Source of the DNA: Rosa chinensis
Taxonomy: Eukaryota > Streptophyta > Magnoliopsida > Rosales > Rosaceae
Assembly (NCBI RefSeq): GCF_002994745.2
Contig: NW_020126817.1
Span: forward strand, 248,001-312,000
Direction: 5' to 3'
DNA length: 64,000 nucleotides
Shown here: positions 9,834-23,600 of the stretch, in pieces
Numbering within the stretch: the first letter of the stretch is position 1
How the letters are laid out: every line of letters starts with the position of its first letter
Position numbers and translations under genes: made by a program
Notes under the pieces: model-generated
The model's database searches: none
What the model saw: the letters and a program-made list of their open reading frames with translations, nothing else
Told to the model about the DNA's origin: nothing

Positions 9834-11574
9834 TGATGCGGCTGAAATAGCCTCACAATTTAACCCTGCAAAATGTAGTTGTTAGTATAGGATAAGCAGG
9901 GATCGTTCAGTCCGGGGATTGTAGGATACACCTACACAAAAAGGTCAATTAACAAATAAAAGAATAAAATGGGGGGTTTTGAAATTTGGTTCCTAATCTA
10001 CTTAAAATAAAAACAAAACAAATAAAACTATATACAATGATCGACTTCCCTAACCTAGACCAATACCACTCGGAAATTACTAAGTGTAAAAACAGAAAAT
10101 TCATTTCAACATGCTACAAAAATGTGCCCACCTTAAATGCCTAGATAAGAGCCAAAATGAAAAGCCTCAGCGGATCAATCCATTTATCTGATTCGTTCTA
10201 ATGTAGGTTTGGATTGGAAAAGTCCTTACCAATCCTAATACTACTAAATTTCGAAAATACTCGGCGTAATTCTCTTAACTAGTAGTATTATCTAACCCTT
10301 GAATCAACTCACACGTGCAAATTAACCATTACACATAGAATTTAACACGTAATTTCCAGAATCATTTAATCATTAAAGCATGATTTTTACCACTTTTTAG
10401 AACTAATTGCTACTTGTTTAACTCAGCGTCTTAACAAATAACAATTACTCTTGGCAAATTAAGCAAACACACAAAAACTCTCACTGTTATTCAAGCATGC
10501 AAACTTATGAACCTAACTCTGAAAATTACCAAAACACATAAACGGCACAAGATTGTAACATGCATCATAAAAGAATTCTCAAAATTAACTCAATAATAAA
10601 CTGAAAATCTCAAAAATATTAATAAAGATATTCTGAAAATTTCATGTCTCCAATTACACAACTCACAAATTGAAACACACAAAACCGAAACAAAAATTAT
10701 AAGTAGAGTCATAGTTACACTTTGAAGCTTTCCTCAGCGGCTTAGCAACACGGTGATGAACTCGTCTTTGCGATGGTGGTGGAGCGTCGTTGACTCAGCG
10801 CCTTAGAGCTTTGTAGATTGATGGATGGATGGTGTCACGGTCTTGTAGGTGATGGAAGTTTAAGGAGTGAATTGGGCAGTCTTGGAATGGTTTTTGGCCA
10901 GGAAGTGATAGGCAATGAATTATCTTGGCTGGGAAGTGATGCAAATTCTATTCTGGACGTTGCCTATTTATAGGGGAGCATTGGTTGGCTTTTGTCGATC
11001 ATACCCTTCATCATTGGACGGATGGGATTGCATCGTAATTCCTTTAATTTTCCAATTGAAACATCTCCTTTAAGGCCTTAACTCCTCTCATAATGGGGCA
11101 ATTCCTTTAATTTCCAAGCTGAAACATCTTTTTCTTATTTATTTTCCAATTGAAACATCTTTCTCTTTTATTCTTCAACTGAAAACGTCTTTCTCCTTTA
11201 TTCCCCAACTGAAAACGTCTTTCTCCTTTATTCCCCTTCTTCATTGCTTGGTCAAATATCTTAATACTTTATTTTATGACTCAATCATTGCTGTTTCCAA
11301 GAGTTCTACCAAGCAAGGTTTCCTACAACAAGCAGGAGAATATCAGAATTTTCTAGAGAAAATAAAATGTAAAGACCGCAAAAATAGTCGACAGTGAGGA
11401 ATCCTGATCCAGCTAGGATTTTTCATGAATTTTACTTTTTCCGCTTATTTCACTCCAAATACTCAACAAGACTCTAAAAACGACTCAATGACTCAAAACA
11501 CTAAACTTAAGGGAGAAACAAGGCTAAAATGGGGCACATATTCAATAATATTGTCACACTTTTTGCTCCTATCA
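9834..11574 (-). repeat. B1 5' LTR (1741 bp)
   Basis: On the minus strand it starts TGATAGGAGCAAAAA and ends CAGCCGCATCA, with terminal hairpin GGCT/AGCC at 9840-9852. It contains tandem AACTGAAAACGTCTTT repeats in U3 (about 11105-11245) and TATAAATA at 10965-10972. It matches the two B2 LTRs along its length, with small indels. Confidence 0.9.
10965..10972 (-). promoter_or_regulatory. TATA box of B1 LTR
   Basis: TATAAATA on the minus strand sits inside CCCCTATAAATAGGCAACG. The same word is found in both B2 LTRs. The start site is inferred about 30 bases downstream, in minus-strand sense. Confidence 0.6.
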
Positions 11575-12960
11575 GTGGTCGCCCTCCCCTACCTGGCCAT
11601 TTCAGTAAGGTTGCCCAAAGGATGTAGGAGGGACTTGGTGTCTAGACGATTATGGGCCGCACGTCCACTTGATTTACCGCTTGGAATTTAATTTGAAATC
11701 AATGATATATATAACAAAAGAAAATATTGTGATGCACTAAGGTATATTGGATTAAACATAGTCTTGAAAAGGGTAGCTGTTTCAGTCCCATTGCACATCG
11801 AGACTCCCTGTTCCCGTACCTAAGTGTTGAAAATAATTGTAAAGAAAAAGAAAGAATGAAAATATTTGTACTTAATTTCGAAAAAAAAAAAAAAAAAAAA
11901 AAGGAAAGAAAAAAAAATGTGACGTTTTGTTTGTTGTTCTTGTGTGAAAACTTTGTATAAAATGTGTCTAATCTTGTTAGACAAAAGAAAAGAAAAGAAT
12001 TACTTGTGAATATTGTTAAATTCTTAATTGTTATAAGTGTGTAAAATCGTATGAGTTGATAAGGGCCCTTTTGTTAATATTAGCCTTAACCCTTCATTAG
12101 TACCTTTCTAGGGTCTTATGAGGTTGAGGGCGGCTTTTATTAGCATTTGGAGAAATGTCTAACACATGAGCCCTTTCCAAGCTGAGTAAGGGGCATATAG
12201 ATGGTGTCTTAGGTTGAGACCCTGGGTGATGGGTTCAATTGGATCTCAGAGATACTATAGAACGTGCGTAAACCACAATGTGGGAGTTGATACGCTCAAA
12301 GCAAGCATATAATTTAACCCTAGAAATATCATTAGTAGTATAAGCAAGTAGGGATCGTTCTATTCCGGGGATTGAGGGTACACCTGTCAATGTAAGACAA
12401 TTTAAACAATTAAAATAAAAACAAAGTATACCATTCACACATAAACACTATTCACGAATTTAGGGGGGTTTTAGGTTTTTCGAAAATTAAAAACAAGAAT
12501 TAAAACTAAGTATAAACAAAAACACAAATACAAGAATGAAATGTAAGAAACAAAGATTAAAACCAAGTTCATGATTGAATTCGAATTAACTTTATATTGT
12601 TCTTCCAAGTCATGTGAAAGGAGTTGATCATGTGAAACATTAGAAAGCAAACGAATTCTCATATTTTACTTTCAACGCTAATTAATCTAAGTGAAAGCAC
12701 AAAGACTAATCCTATCAAACATGTAATCAAGCCCTAGAAAGCTAGTCAATCATACATATTCAACGCAAGAAGCATCAAGAAAGGCTATCAACTCAAGTGC
12801 ACAACTTAGTATGAATAAGTTCACCTAATTGCAATCCTCTTCAATTGAATTCGATTTTTGTCCAAAACCTTTACTACTTTCAATTCAAGTTACACAAAAC
12901 AAAAAGTTGATTTCATGTTCTTAAATCTAGCACCACTCATACATAAACCCTAAGAGTTTC

Positions 12961-15900
12961 TGATAGGAGCATTTTAATGCGACATTTTAACTGTTATTTC
13001 CCTATATTTTCTGCGTTATTTCCTTAATAAAACTCTGTTTAGGAAAGTTTCCATTCTTCGAATGGGAAAGTTCCTAATTGTAGAAAGTTTCCGTTTTGTA
13101 GTTTCTATTTTCCATTTTTAGAAAGTTTCCATTTTAGTTTAAAAAAATTTCCATTTCTTATTTTAGAAAGCTTCTATTTTCAGGTTTTTGGAATAAATAA
13201 GCATAATTGAGTTCATAAATGGAACGAGAAGTTTCATGAAGATGACATGGCAAGGAGAGAATCAAGGAAGAGTTTTTTTTAAAAAAAGGAAAATATATTT
13301 TCCTTGGGGATTAAATTTGCCGTGTAATACTTAAGGAAAAACAAGGTGACAACGTGGGAATTGAAGATGATTGATTGAGGATTTCAAGGAGAGATTTTCT
13401 TGGGAGACTTTTATGGAAAGAAATATTGTTGGAGGAATAATTTGGTGTGATTGCCAACATGAAAATCAGAAATAATCAAGGAGATGACGCCAAGAGAGAT
13501 TCAAGGGAGATATTTATGGAAGGAAAATATGTGTGCACCAAGGAAAAGCTAAAAAGGCGTCTAGATTCACCCCTAAATTCCCTAAAGGAATGTTGGCCGA
13601 AATTCATGAAGAAAATCAGAATAATTTCAAGGAAATTCGGCAATTAAATATTAGGGAGGTATTTTAGAGAATTATGATTGGTTGGAACACATCACAAGGC
13701 TTACTTGGCATTCTATGATTGGTTGGACCACATCACAAGCTTACTTGGCGAATTATAATTGGTTGAAGCTATGTGGAAAATTCTGATTGCTTGGAGAACC
13801 CTAGCCGTGCCCCTATATATTCTCCCCTTTTCTCAACGTCAGAGGTTCCTCTCCCCCATACAATTTACACTTTAGAAAAAAATCAGAAAATCATCTTAGC
13901 ATAGCCGTGAGTTTCTCCATCCTCTAGTCATCTCCACGAGTTCAAGCAAGGCCAAGGGAGAAGAAGCATAGCCGTGAGCATCCATCATCCATCTCCAACC
14001 TTGAAGCTTGCTTTCGAGATTCAAGAGACCACCACATCAATCGTTCATCACCATCTCCATCTCACGGTGTAATCCGATTCTCCTTTGTAACCTTTGCTTT
14101 GAATTTCGTTGGTTATGAACTAGTTGACATATGTGTTTGAACAAGTATTAATTTCTGGAATTTTTATGATTAATTGAGAATTTTCAGATTCATATTATTG
14201 TGATTCGATTGTTGCTTATGTGGGTTTGTTTAATAAAATTTGCGTTATAGATAACTTTTGTATTTTAATTGGTGTCGCTTTTGTTGAGCGACCAATTTAA
14301 CCCTGAAATGTCATTAGTAGTATAAAGTAAATAGGGATCGTTCTATTCCGGGGATTGAGGGTACACCTGTCATTGTCAAACAATTAAACAATTAAAATTA
14401 AAACAAAGTATATTATTTACACAATATAGACATATTTACGAAAAAAGGGGGGATTTTTGTTTTTGGTTCTCTATTTTCGAAAATAAAAGCTAACTAAATA
14501 ATTAAAATGCAAAAACATAAAAATATAAATGGGATGCAAGAACAAAGATCAAACCGAAATATATAATTAAAATCAATTCAAATTCATCATTGTTCATCAT
14601 AGTCATGCAAGAGGAGTTGATCATGTGAAACGTTCATAAGCAAACAATTTCCCATATTTTACTTTCAATGCTAATTAACCTAAGTGAAAGCACCTAGATT
14701 ACTCCTATCAAACATGCAATCAAACCCTAGAAAGCTAGTCAATCATGTCATGTTTAATGCATTAAGCACCTAGAAAGGCTATCAACTCAAATGTGCAACT
14801 TAGTATGGAAAAGTCCACCTAATTGCAATCTTCTTTGATTAAATTCGGTTTTTGTACAAAACCTTTACTACTTATCGATTCAAGAACACAAAACCAAAAA
14901 GTTGACCCATGTTCTCAAATTCGTAGCAACATTCACATAAAAACCGTAAATGTTTCGAACCATTCAAGATTATCATATAAAAGATTTCTATCATGCAAAT
15001 TTAATCAAACACTCACACAAAAGCAACCATAAATCACAACATATGAATCTGAAAATTAACAATTAATCATAAAATTTCAGAAATCAATATTTGTTCAAAC
15101 AATTGTGTCAACTAAGGCATAACCAACGAAAATTACAAAGCAAAGGTTACAAGGAGAATCGGATTACACCGTGATGAAGATGAGATGAGTGAAGTGATGA
15201 ATGGTCTCTTGAATTTCGAAAGCAATCTTCAAGGATGGTGATGGATGATGTGCACGGCTTGTCTTCTTCTTCCTTGGCCTTGCTTGAACTTCGTGGTTGC
15301 CCTAGAGGATGGAGATGAACACGGCTAGGCTAGAGAGAGTTTTCTGATTTTTCTTCAAAGTGTAAAACGCAAAAGTGGGAACCCTTGACGTTGAGAAGAA
15401 TGGAGAATATATAGGAGCACGGCCTCCTTGGTCTTCAAGCCGTCCTCTTTTCTGAATTTCTCACGGAATTAATGTAGTCATTCCACATACTTTCCTCCAA
15501 TGCAAGCTTGCCACATAAGCCCTATGAGGTGGTGCAACCAATCACAAAATTCCAATATTAATTCCCTAAATAATCTTGCCGGAATTCCCTTGATATAATT
15601 CTGATTTTTGTAGTTCAATTCGGCCAAACTTCCTTTAGGGAATTAAGGAATGTATCTAGACTTCTTTTGAGCTTTTCTTGGTCTCCACCTTTTTCTCTTT
15701 CCTTTTATTTCTCCCATGAATATCTCCTTGCCGAATTCTCTAGGGTTTTCTTTTAATTCACACGGCAACTTCCTTCTTTTCCTCTTGGCTTGGACGGCAA
15801 AAGATATTCTAGGGTTTATCTCTTGATGAATTTCCTAGAAAATCTCCCTAGAAAATCTCCTTTTAATTTCTGATTTTTGGGCGCCACTTCCTTGTTTCTC

Positions 15901-17257
15901 TCTTCATCTTGGACGGCAAAACTCCCCTAGGGTCTATTCATTCGTCATAAACCCTAAATGTATGGGCTTCATGGGCCTTTGATCCAATTTGCCGAAAATC
16001 CAATGAGTCTTGAGAGTTCTTGGGCCTTGTTGCTTCAACTTCAAGCCTTGTCACCTTCCAACGTCACAATACTTTATTTTTCCATTCCTTTTTCATAGTA
16101 ACGTTGGAAACTTCATAGGTGGGCTTTCCTCCTTTCCGCAGGGTTTCCTGGTTGGACCAGGAAAACTTCTTTTCTTCATTTCTGCTCATTTCTGTGGCTC
16201 ATTGTTTCTCATCTTTGCTCCCCTTGACTTTCGCAAGCTCCTCTTTCCATTTGTGAGTTCATTTCCACTTTTTAGCTCGGAGGTCCTGAAAATAGAAACT
16301 AATAAGAAAAATAGAAACTTTCCTAAACTGAAAATGGAAAACTTTCTAAAAATGAAAAATAGAAACTACCGAAAATGGAAACTTACTAAAAATGATAAAT
16401 AGAAACTACAAAAATAGAAACTTTCTACAAATAGGAACTTTCCCAATCAAAGAATGGAAACTTTCCTAAACAGGGTTTTAATAAGGAAATAACGCAAGAA
16501 ATGCAGGGAAAAGCAAGTAAAACGTCGCATTAAAATGCTCCCATCATTAATCTTATGTGGTTGCAAACACTTAGGGGTTCGATATAATTGGTGCTAGGTT
16601 TAAGAACATGAAATCGACTTTTCGTTTTGTGTAAACTTGAATCAAAGTAGTAAAGGTTTTGTACAAAGATCGAATTTAATTAACGAGGATTGCAATTAGG
16701 TGGACTTTTCCATACTAAGTTGTACACTTGAGTTGATAGCCTTTCTCTATGTGTAATGCGTTAAACATGACACGATTGACTAGTTTTCTAGGGTTTGATT
16801 GAATGTTTGATAGGATTAATCTAGGTGCTTTCGCTTAGGTTAATTAGCATTGAAAAGTAAAAAATGGGAATTCATTTGCTTTCGAATGTTTCACATGATC
16901 AACTTCTTTCTCATGACTTAGATGAACAATATTAGGGTTTGAGTCAATTTTAATCATAAGTTTCGGTTTTGATCTTTGTTCTCTCATTCCATTTGTGTTT
17001 TTATGCTTTTGCATTTTATTTGTTTTCTTTACTTAGGTTAATTTTCGAAAATCAAAAACAAAATTCCCCCTTTTTCGTAAATAATGTTTATACTTGTGAA
17101 TATATTTGTGAATATTATACTTTGTTTTAATTTTAATTGTTTAATTATTTGACAATGACAGGTGTACCCTCAATCCCCGGAATAGAACGATCCCTACTTA
17201 CTTATACTACTAACGATATTTTCAGGGTTAAATTATGCGAATGCTCAGAGTGCATCA
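12961..17257 (+). mobile_element. S2: family-A solo LTR inside S1, holding S3
   Basis: TSDs GTTTC lie at 12956-12960 and 17258-17262. Ends are TGATAGGAGC and GAGTGCATCA. Net length without S3 and its TSD copy is about 2015 bp. TATATAT is at 13814-13820. The flanking S1 sequence is colinear across the insertion when compared with S6 (60540-60620). Confidence 0.9.
14270..16546 (-). mobile_element. S3: reverse family-A solo LTR inside S2 (2277 bp)
   Basis: TSDs TTAAT lie at 14265-14269 and 16547-16551. The minus-strand start is TGATGGGAGC (one change) and the end is GCGACACCA, where ATCA has become ACCA. Terminal hairpin GTCGC/GCGAC lies at 14274-14292, the same stem as A2, so S3 belongs to the A2-like subgroup. 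A TATATA run is at 15408-15413. Confidence 0.9.
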
Positions 17258-19226
17258 GTTTCGAACCAATTAAGATTAACATACAAGAGATATCTATAAA
17301 GCAAATTCAATCGAACAATCACACATAAGCAACTTTGGAATCACAACATAGAAATCGAAAATCCTTAATCAATCATAAATTTTCAGAATATAAACCTTGT
17401 TCAAACATCAATGTTAACTAGAACAACATCCAACGAAATCAAACAAGGAGAATCAAAAGTGATTACAAGAAAGAAGGTTGAATTACACCGTGAATGGAGA
17501 GATGGATGAATAACTTGAACAATGAACGAATGAAGCTTGAAAGCAAGCTTCAAAGTGCACGGCTTCAAGGTGGAATGGATGATGATGCTCACGGCCTAAG
17601 CTTGCTTCTTCCTTCCTTGCTTGAAAATGCCAAAGGTTGAACTAGAGAATGGAGAGAGCTTCCGCGCGTAGAGAGAATTTTCTGAATTGTGAAGTGGTGA
17701 CTTTGAGACGTCTAGGGTGTAATATATATAGGGGACGGCTATGCTTGGTCTCCAAGCCGTGAGTTTTCTGATTTTCTTCCAAGAAATTAAATTAATAATT
17801 CCACATAGCTTCCACCAATGAGAAATTGCCAAATAAGCCCTAGTGTGTCATCCAACCAATCACAAAACTCCAAGAAGATTCCCTAATATATTCTTGCCGA
17901 AATACCTTGAATATTTTCTGATTTTCTTCTTGTATTTTCGTCCAAAATATACTTAGGGTTTCTAGGAATGAATCTAGACTCCATTTGGTGCTTTTTCTTG
18001 ATTTCTTTCCGTAAATTCCACCCTAGAAAATCTCTTGCGTAATCTTTTATTCTCCATTTGATTTTCACGCCACCTTCTCTCTCTCCCCTTTGGTTTTCAC
18101 GGCAACACATCCCTAGGGTTAGGGTTTTGCGTCACAAACCCTAATGTCATGGGCTTTGATGGGCCTTGATCCATTTTGCCGAAAATCCAAAGAGTTCTTG
18201 GGCCTTGTTGCTTCAACTTCAAGCTTTCTCATCCTCCAACGCAAAACACTTTATTTTTCCATTTCTTTTTCATGGTTGCGTTGGAAACTTGCTCGGGAAG
18301 CCTTCCTCCATTTCACAGGGTTTCCTAGTTGGATTAGGAAAGCTTGTTTCTTCATTTCTGCTCATTTCTGTGACCCGATTTCTCTCATATTCGTTTGTCT
18401 TGATGTTCGCAAGCTCCTCTTTCCATTCGTGCGTTCATTTCCACTTTTTAGCTCGGAGGTCCTAAAAATAGAAACTAGTATGAAAAATAGAAACTTTCCT
18501 AAATTGAAAAATAGAAACTTTCTAAAAATGAAAAATGGAAACTTACTAAAAGTGAAAAATAGAAACTTTCCAGAAATGAGAAATGAAAACTACAGAAATG
18601 GAAACTTTCTACAATAAGGAACTTTCCCAATCAAAGAATGGAAACTTTCCCAAACAGGAGTAGTTAAAACTTTCCCAAATGGCGCAGAAAAATGTAGGGA
18701 AATGCAGTTAAAACGTCGCATTAAAATGCTCCTATCAGGAGTAGCCAAAAGGGGCGTAAACCTCAATGAGGGAGTAGCCTCCGTAGTGTCACCAAAATGA
18801 GTCCTCCCTCTCACTTACCTCTTAATCTGGCCATCTAGCCTTCTGAAACAAAGGAAAGCAACTTATGTCTAGGTGACTATCCCTAGATTGTATCTCACCA
18901 ATAGTAGTGGTTTCTATTGGGCTCGACTTACAACTTGTAATCAACTGAGATATTAACTTTATTTGTAAAGGTAATAATACACTTGAACATAACTTCCACA
19001 TGTAAATTATGTTGTTTTGTACCTTTTATACTTGTATAAACGTCTTACGTGGTATATTTGTGAAGTTTGTGGATATTTTGTAATTTATACTTCTCTTTAT
19101 ACTTATAAATTCGTTAATAGTGACTCGTGAATAGTGACGTCTATGTACAAATCATTAACTTGTATTTACTTCACTGTACAAATTACTAACTTCTCTAATT
19201 CTTAATGATATTCAGGATTTCTATGA

Positions 19227-20639
19227 ATGACCGAGCCTTCTAGACCCTCTACAATAAAAGAAATTGAAGCAAGGCTCACTCGTTTGAAGAATCCTTCACT
19301 TCTTGAGTACAAAAGCCCCTCCCCTTCGACATACAAGGAGTACACAGTTAACTATCAAGGGAGAAGGCTGTTTCCTTCGGAGGAATCCACATCACCTACA
19401 TCAACTTCATCTCCACCATTACTTACACCACCCCTTCCACTTTCACCACCTCCTGAAGAAGAAGAAGATATGGGTGGAAATGCGAATCAGTCCATTAGGG
19501 AACTTTCCTCATCAGTCCTTCCAGGAGGACCCCCTACAGGCATTGTATACCCTGCCCCTGCAGCAGGAAGACAGGCAAAGTTTGAGCTTAAGAGTGGATT
19601 GTTGCACAAGCTCCCTATGTTCCATGGCCTTAATATGGAGGATGCTAACAAGCATATCCGAGAATTCCAGTTTGTGTGTGCAAACATGCAACCACAAGGA
19701 GCAGATAAGAACATTCTTAAAATGAGGGCATTTCCATTCTCTCTCGCTGACAGAGCCAAAGATTGGCTTTATGAGCTTCCTGCAGGACGTATCACATCAT
19801 GGGACACAATGATGAAGGCCTTCTTGGAAAAGTACTTCCCAACTTCGAAGGTCATAGCACTTAGAAAGAAGCTCAGTGGAATCGAGCAAGCTCAAGATGA
19901 GTCCTATTCTGCCTACTATGAGAGGTTCAATTCCTTACTTGCACAATGTCCTCAACATCAGATGAAGGATGAGAACCTACTTACATGCTTTTATGAAGGA
20001 CTCCTACCCTTAGAAAGGCAAATGCTTGATGCTGCAGCTGGAGGAGCTTTTGTGGATAAGTCACCTGCGGCTGGGAAGGAACTCATAGCTAATCGTGCCC
20101 TAAACACCCAACAATATGAGGGTATGGGTCACCCTATTCGTAGGGTACATGAAGTGAGCAAAAATACTGCCATTGAAGACCAACTGAATAAGCTCACCCT
20201 CCTCATGAACCAAGTCATAAGTTCTAAGGGGCCAGGCACCTCAATAGCTTGTGGGGTATGCTCTATGCAAGGGCATGTTACAGATCACTACCCTCAACTA
20301 AATGAAAATGGTGGATGGGAATCTGCAAATGCCATTGGAGGGTATCAAGGGGGACCTCAACGTCCTAAGTATGATCCTTATTCAAATACCTACAACCCAG
20401 GATGGAGGGACCATCCCAACTTCAAGTGGACCAACAATGAAAACGTTCAGAATCCTCTTGGTGGGAACTTCCAACGTCCTCAAGGTCCTTCCTTTCAAGG
20501 GCCCCCCTTTCAGAAGCCTTACATGCATCCTCAACGGAACTCAGGAAATTCCTACTCTCACTATGATAAAAAGTTGGAAGCCTTGACTAGTTTGACCCAA
20601 GCTTTGACAAACTCTACACAGGCTTTGATTCAAGGATAG
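19227..20639 (+). pseudogene. gag: A1 gag
   Basis: The start MTEPSRPSTIKEIEARLTRL is shared with A2 (MTEPFRPSTLKEIEARL). A proline/serine-rich segment (about residues 50-85) precedes the retrotransposon gag domain (FELKSGLLHKLPMFHGL, FPFSLADRAKDWLYELP, YYERFNSLLAQCP; about residues 115-290). A zinc knuckle follows, CX2CX4HX4Y, with C342, C345 and H350. Residue 355 is tyrosine (TAC, 20289-20291) where A2 has cysteine, so RNA binding is probably damaged. The frame ends in TAG at 20637-20639, where A2 has a glutamine codon. Pol continues in the same frame, so gag and pol were one polyprotein and this stop is decay. An out-of-frame ATG four bases upstream (19223) opens a six-codon frame over the start. 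The role is the particle protein of the element. Confidence 0.85.
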
Positions 20640-23600
20640 CAGACCCACACCAAGGATATTGCAGACCTTAAGAAGCAAATGGGTCAAGTTGTGGACTTCA
20701 TGAGCAAGATCCACGAAACTGGAAAGCTCCCTAGTAATACAATACCTAACCCTAAGGGTAATGTGGAGAATGCATCAGTTGTTACTACAAGGAGTGGAAG
20801 AATGTTCGTGGATCAACCAAAGGGTTCAAAGGAAGCCCAAGTGAATATTGAGATTGAAGAAGAGCAAGGGCCCACCAAGTTTGGACTTGAGAAAGACCTT
20901 GCAACGTCCAGGGTAGAAGAAAGAATGCCCTCACCTTCAAAAGCAATTCCGGAAACTAAAGGTAAAAATTCTAACTCGTCAAATCCGTTTATTGCTAACC
21001 CCTCTTCTCCTTGCATGCCTTTCCCAAACAGGTTTGCCCAATCTAAGAAGGATGAAAGTGACCTAGCTATCTTGGATATTTTCAAGAAGGTGCAAGTGAA
21101 CCTACCCCTCCTGGAGGTTATCAAGCAAATGCCCAAATATGCCAAGTTTTTGAAAGAACTTTGCACCACAAGGAGGCAAAACCGAGAGAAAGAGGTGGTA
21201 AAGGTAAGTGAGAACGTTTATGCCCTCATTCAGAGGAACTTGCCTCCAAAATGTAAGGATCCTGGAAGTTTCACCATGCCTTGTACTATTGGTAACTCGA
21301 ACTTTAAGAATGCCATGCTAGACCTAGGAGCATCTGTTAATGTTATGCCCTACTCTGTTTATGAAACCCTAGGTCTAGGGGCGCTTAAGTCTGACAATGT
21401 TATCATTCAGTTAGTTGACAGGTCCAATACATACCCTCGAGGTTTGTTGGAAGATGTGCTTGTGCAGGCTAACCATCTTATTTTTCCAGCTGACTTCTAC
21501 GTGTTGGAAATGGAGGACTCTCCTGTAAGTTCCACTCCATTGCTTTTGGGACGTCCTTTCCTAAGGACAGCCAGGACGAAAATAGATGTGTATGCTGGCT
21601 CCCTCACCATGGAATTCGATGGTGACATTATTAGCTTCAACATCTTTGAAGCCATGAGGTATCCCCTAGAGGTTCATGATTGTTTTTCTGTTGATATTTT
21701 GGATGAACTTGCGCAGAAAATGTTTGATATTATGCATGAGGACACCTTAGTCACTACACTTGAGAGTGGGGTAGGCTACACAAAGGAAGGCATCACCATT
21801 CCAGAGGACAAGCTGAAAGACACTTGTGAGGAGAAAATCATTGAGAACGTGTCTTTCCTTGAGGCATCACCCTTATTAGGTAAGTCCATTCTACCTTTGT
21901 CCATTTAGTTAAATGATAACAAGACTTTACCTTCAGTGGTCCAGGCACCAGAACTTGAGCTAAAACCTCTTCCAGACCACTTAAAGTATGTCTACTTAGG
22001 GGACAAGGAGACCTTACCTGTAATAGTGTCCTCTGCACTCACGCCTTCACAAGAGGATAACTTGGTAGAAATGTTGAAGAGACACAAGACCGCCATCGGA
22101 TGGACATTGGCGGATATCAAGGGAATTAGCCCTACAACATGCGTCCACAGGATACTTCTGGAGGAGGGGTCTAAACCCACTAGAGAGGCTCAACGTCGTC
22201 TCAACCCTCCAATGATGGAAGTGGTGAAGAAGGAGGTCATCAAACTCCTTGATTGTGGGGTGATCTACCCCATTTCAGACTCTAAATGGGTGTCCCCAGT
22301 TCAAGTAGTACCCAAGAAGTCTGGGGTAACTGTGGTGAAGAATGCTGAGAATGAGCTGGTGCCCCAGAGGACAGTCACAGGCCACAGAGTGTGTATCGAC
22401 TATAGGAAGCTCAATGCAACCACAAGGAAGGATCACTTTCCTCTTCCATTCATTGACCAAATGCTTGAGCGCCTAGCTGGACATGACTACTACTGCTTCC
22501 TAGATGGATACTCGGGTTATAATCAGATTGCCATTGCAAATGAAGATCAAGAGAAGACGACATTCACCTGCCCATTTGGGACGTTTGCTTATTGTCGCAT
22601 GCCCTTTGGACTTTGCAATGCACCAGGTACCTTTCAGAGGTGTATGGTAAGTATCTTTTCAGATTATATTGAGAAAATCATAGAGGTATTCATGGATGAT
22701 TTTTCTGTGTTTGGAAAAAGTTTTGATGATTGTCTCAATAATCTAGAATTGATCCTTAAACGTTGCATGGAGACTAACCTTGTCTTGAATTGGGAAAAGT
22801 GCCATTTTATGGTTAGGCAAGGGATAGTGCTAGGACATATTGTTTCTTCCAGGGGCATCGAAGTGGATAAAGCTAAGGTAGACCTTGTGCGTTACTTACC
22901 CTCTCCCACTTCTGTGAGAGAGATTCGTTCTTTCCTTGGTCATGCAGGGTTCTACAGGAGGTTTATCAAGGACTTCTCAAAGATTGCACGACCTCTATGC
23001 ACCCTACTCCAGAAGGATGTGACGTTTCACTTTGACGAGGAATGTCAAGAAGCTTTTGACAAGCTTAAGGAGATGTTGACGTCTGCCCCAATCATGTTAC
23101 CTCCAGATTGGTCATTGCCCTTTGAACTGATGTGTGATGCTTCTGACTTCGCAGTTGGAGCTGTTTTAGGTGATAGGAGCATTTTAATGCGACGTTTTAA
23201 CTGTTATTTCCCTATATTTTCTGCGTTATTTCCTTAATAAAACTCTGTTTAGGAAAGTTTCCATTCTTTGAATGGGAAAGTTCCTAATTGTAGAAAGTTT
23301 CCGTTTTGTAGTTTCTATTTTCCATTTTTAGAAAGTTTCCATTTTAGTTTAAGAAAGTTTCCATTTCTTATTTTAGAAAGCTTCTATTTTCAGGTTTTTG
23401 GAATAAATAAGCTGAATTGAGTTCATAAATGGAAAGAGAAGCTTCATGAAGATGACATGGCAAGGAGAGAATCAAGGAAGAGTTTTTTTTAAAAAAAGGA
23501 AAATATATTTTCCTTGGGGATTAAATTTGCAGTGTAATACTTAAGGAAAAACAAGGTGACAACGTGGGAATTAAAGATGACTGATTGAGGATTTCAAGGA

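Larger units (their letters stand above)
5528..11574 (-). mobile_element. B1: family-B element, minus strand, 3' part missing
   Basis: On the minus strand the order is 5' LTR (11574-9834), tRNA-Asp PBS, leader, and gag, broken off at about 5528 at the mosaic junction; pol and the 3' LTR are gone. It was inserted in the A1 leader: the bases after 11574 (GTGGTCGCCC) continue the A1 leader, and GTGGT should be the TSD, with its left copy lost. A Del/Tekay-like solo LTR interrupts gag at 5781-8363. Confidence 0.85.
12288..18737 (-). mobile_element. S1: reverse family-A solo LTR, holding S2 and S3
   Basis: TSDs GGAGT lie at 12283-12287 and 18738-18742. Minus-strand ends are TGATAGGAGC (18737) and GCGTATCA (12288). 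About 2148 bp remain after S2 and one TSD copy are removed. The complement of the U5 anti-PBS word is at 12365-12375, and a TATATATA run is at about 17722-17730. No PBS or PPT adjoins it, so it is a solo LTR in the A1 leader. Confidence 0.9.
11575..19226 (+). other. A1 leader, interrupted by S1
   Basis: 11575-12287 holds the right part of leader module 1, the GATTAAACATAGTCTTG motif, an A-rich run (11880-11905) and the left part of module 2 (from about 12075). After S1, 18738-18930 completes module 2 and AT-rich sequence runs to gag. Comparison with the uninterrupted A2 leader (35995-37675) shows the order is intact. A short upstream reading frame (19223-19243, MNDRAF then stop) overlaps the gag start. 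Confidence 0.75.

Noticed and set aside
14823..15032. ORF MQSSLIKFGFCTKPLLLIDS... recurring in antisense of LTRs
   Set aside because: It lies in the T-rich LTR part, in minus-strand sense of the element, with no family resemblance; recurrence is due to LTR identity.
20637..20645. TAG at the gag-pol border followed by CAG, as a possible readthrough stop
   Set aside because: A2 has a sense codon at this point, the following bases do not fit the CAR-YYA context, and other TAG stops in A1 show the same kind of decay.
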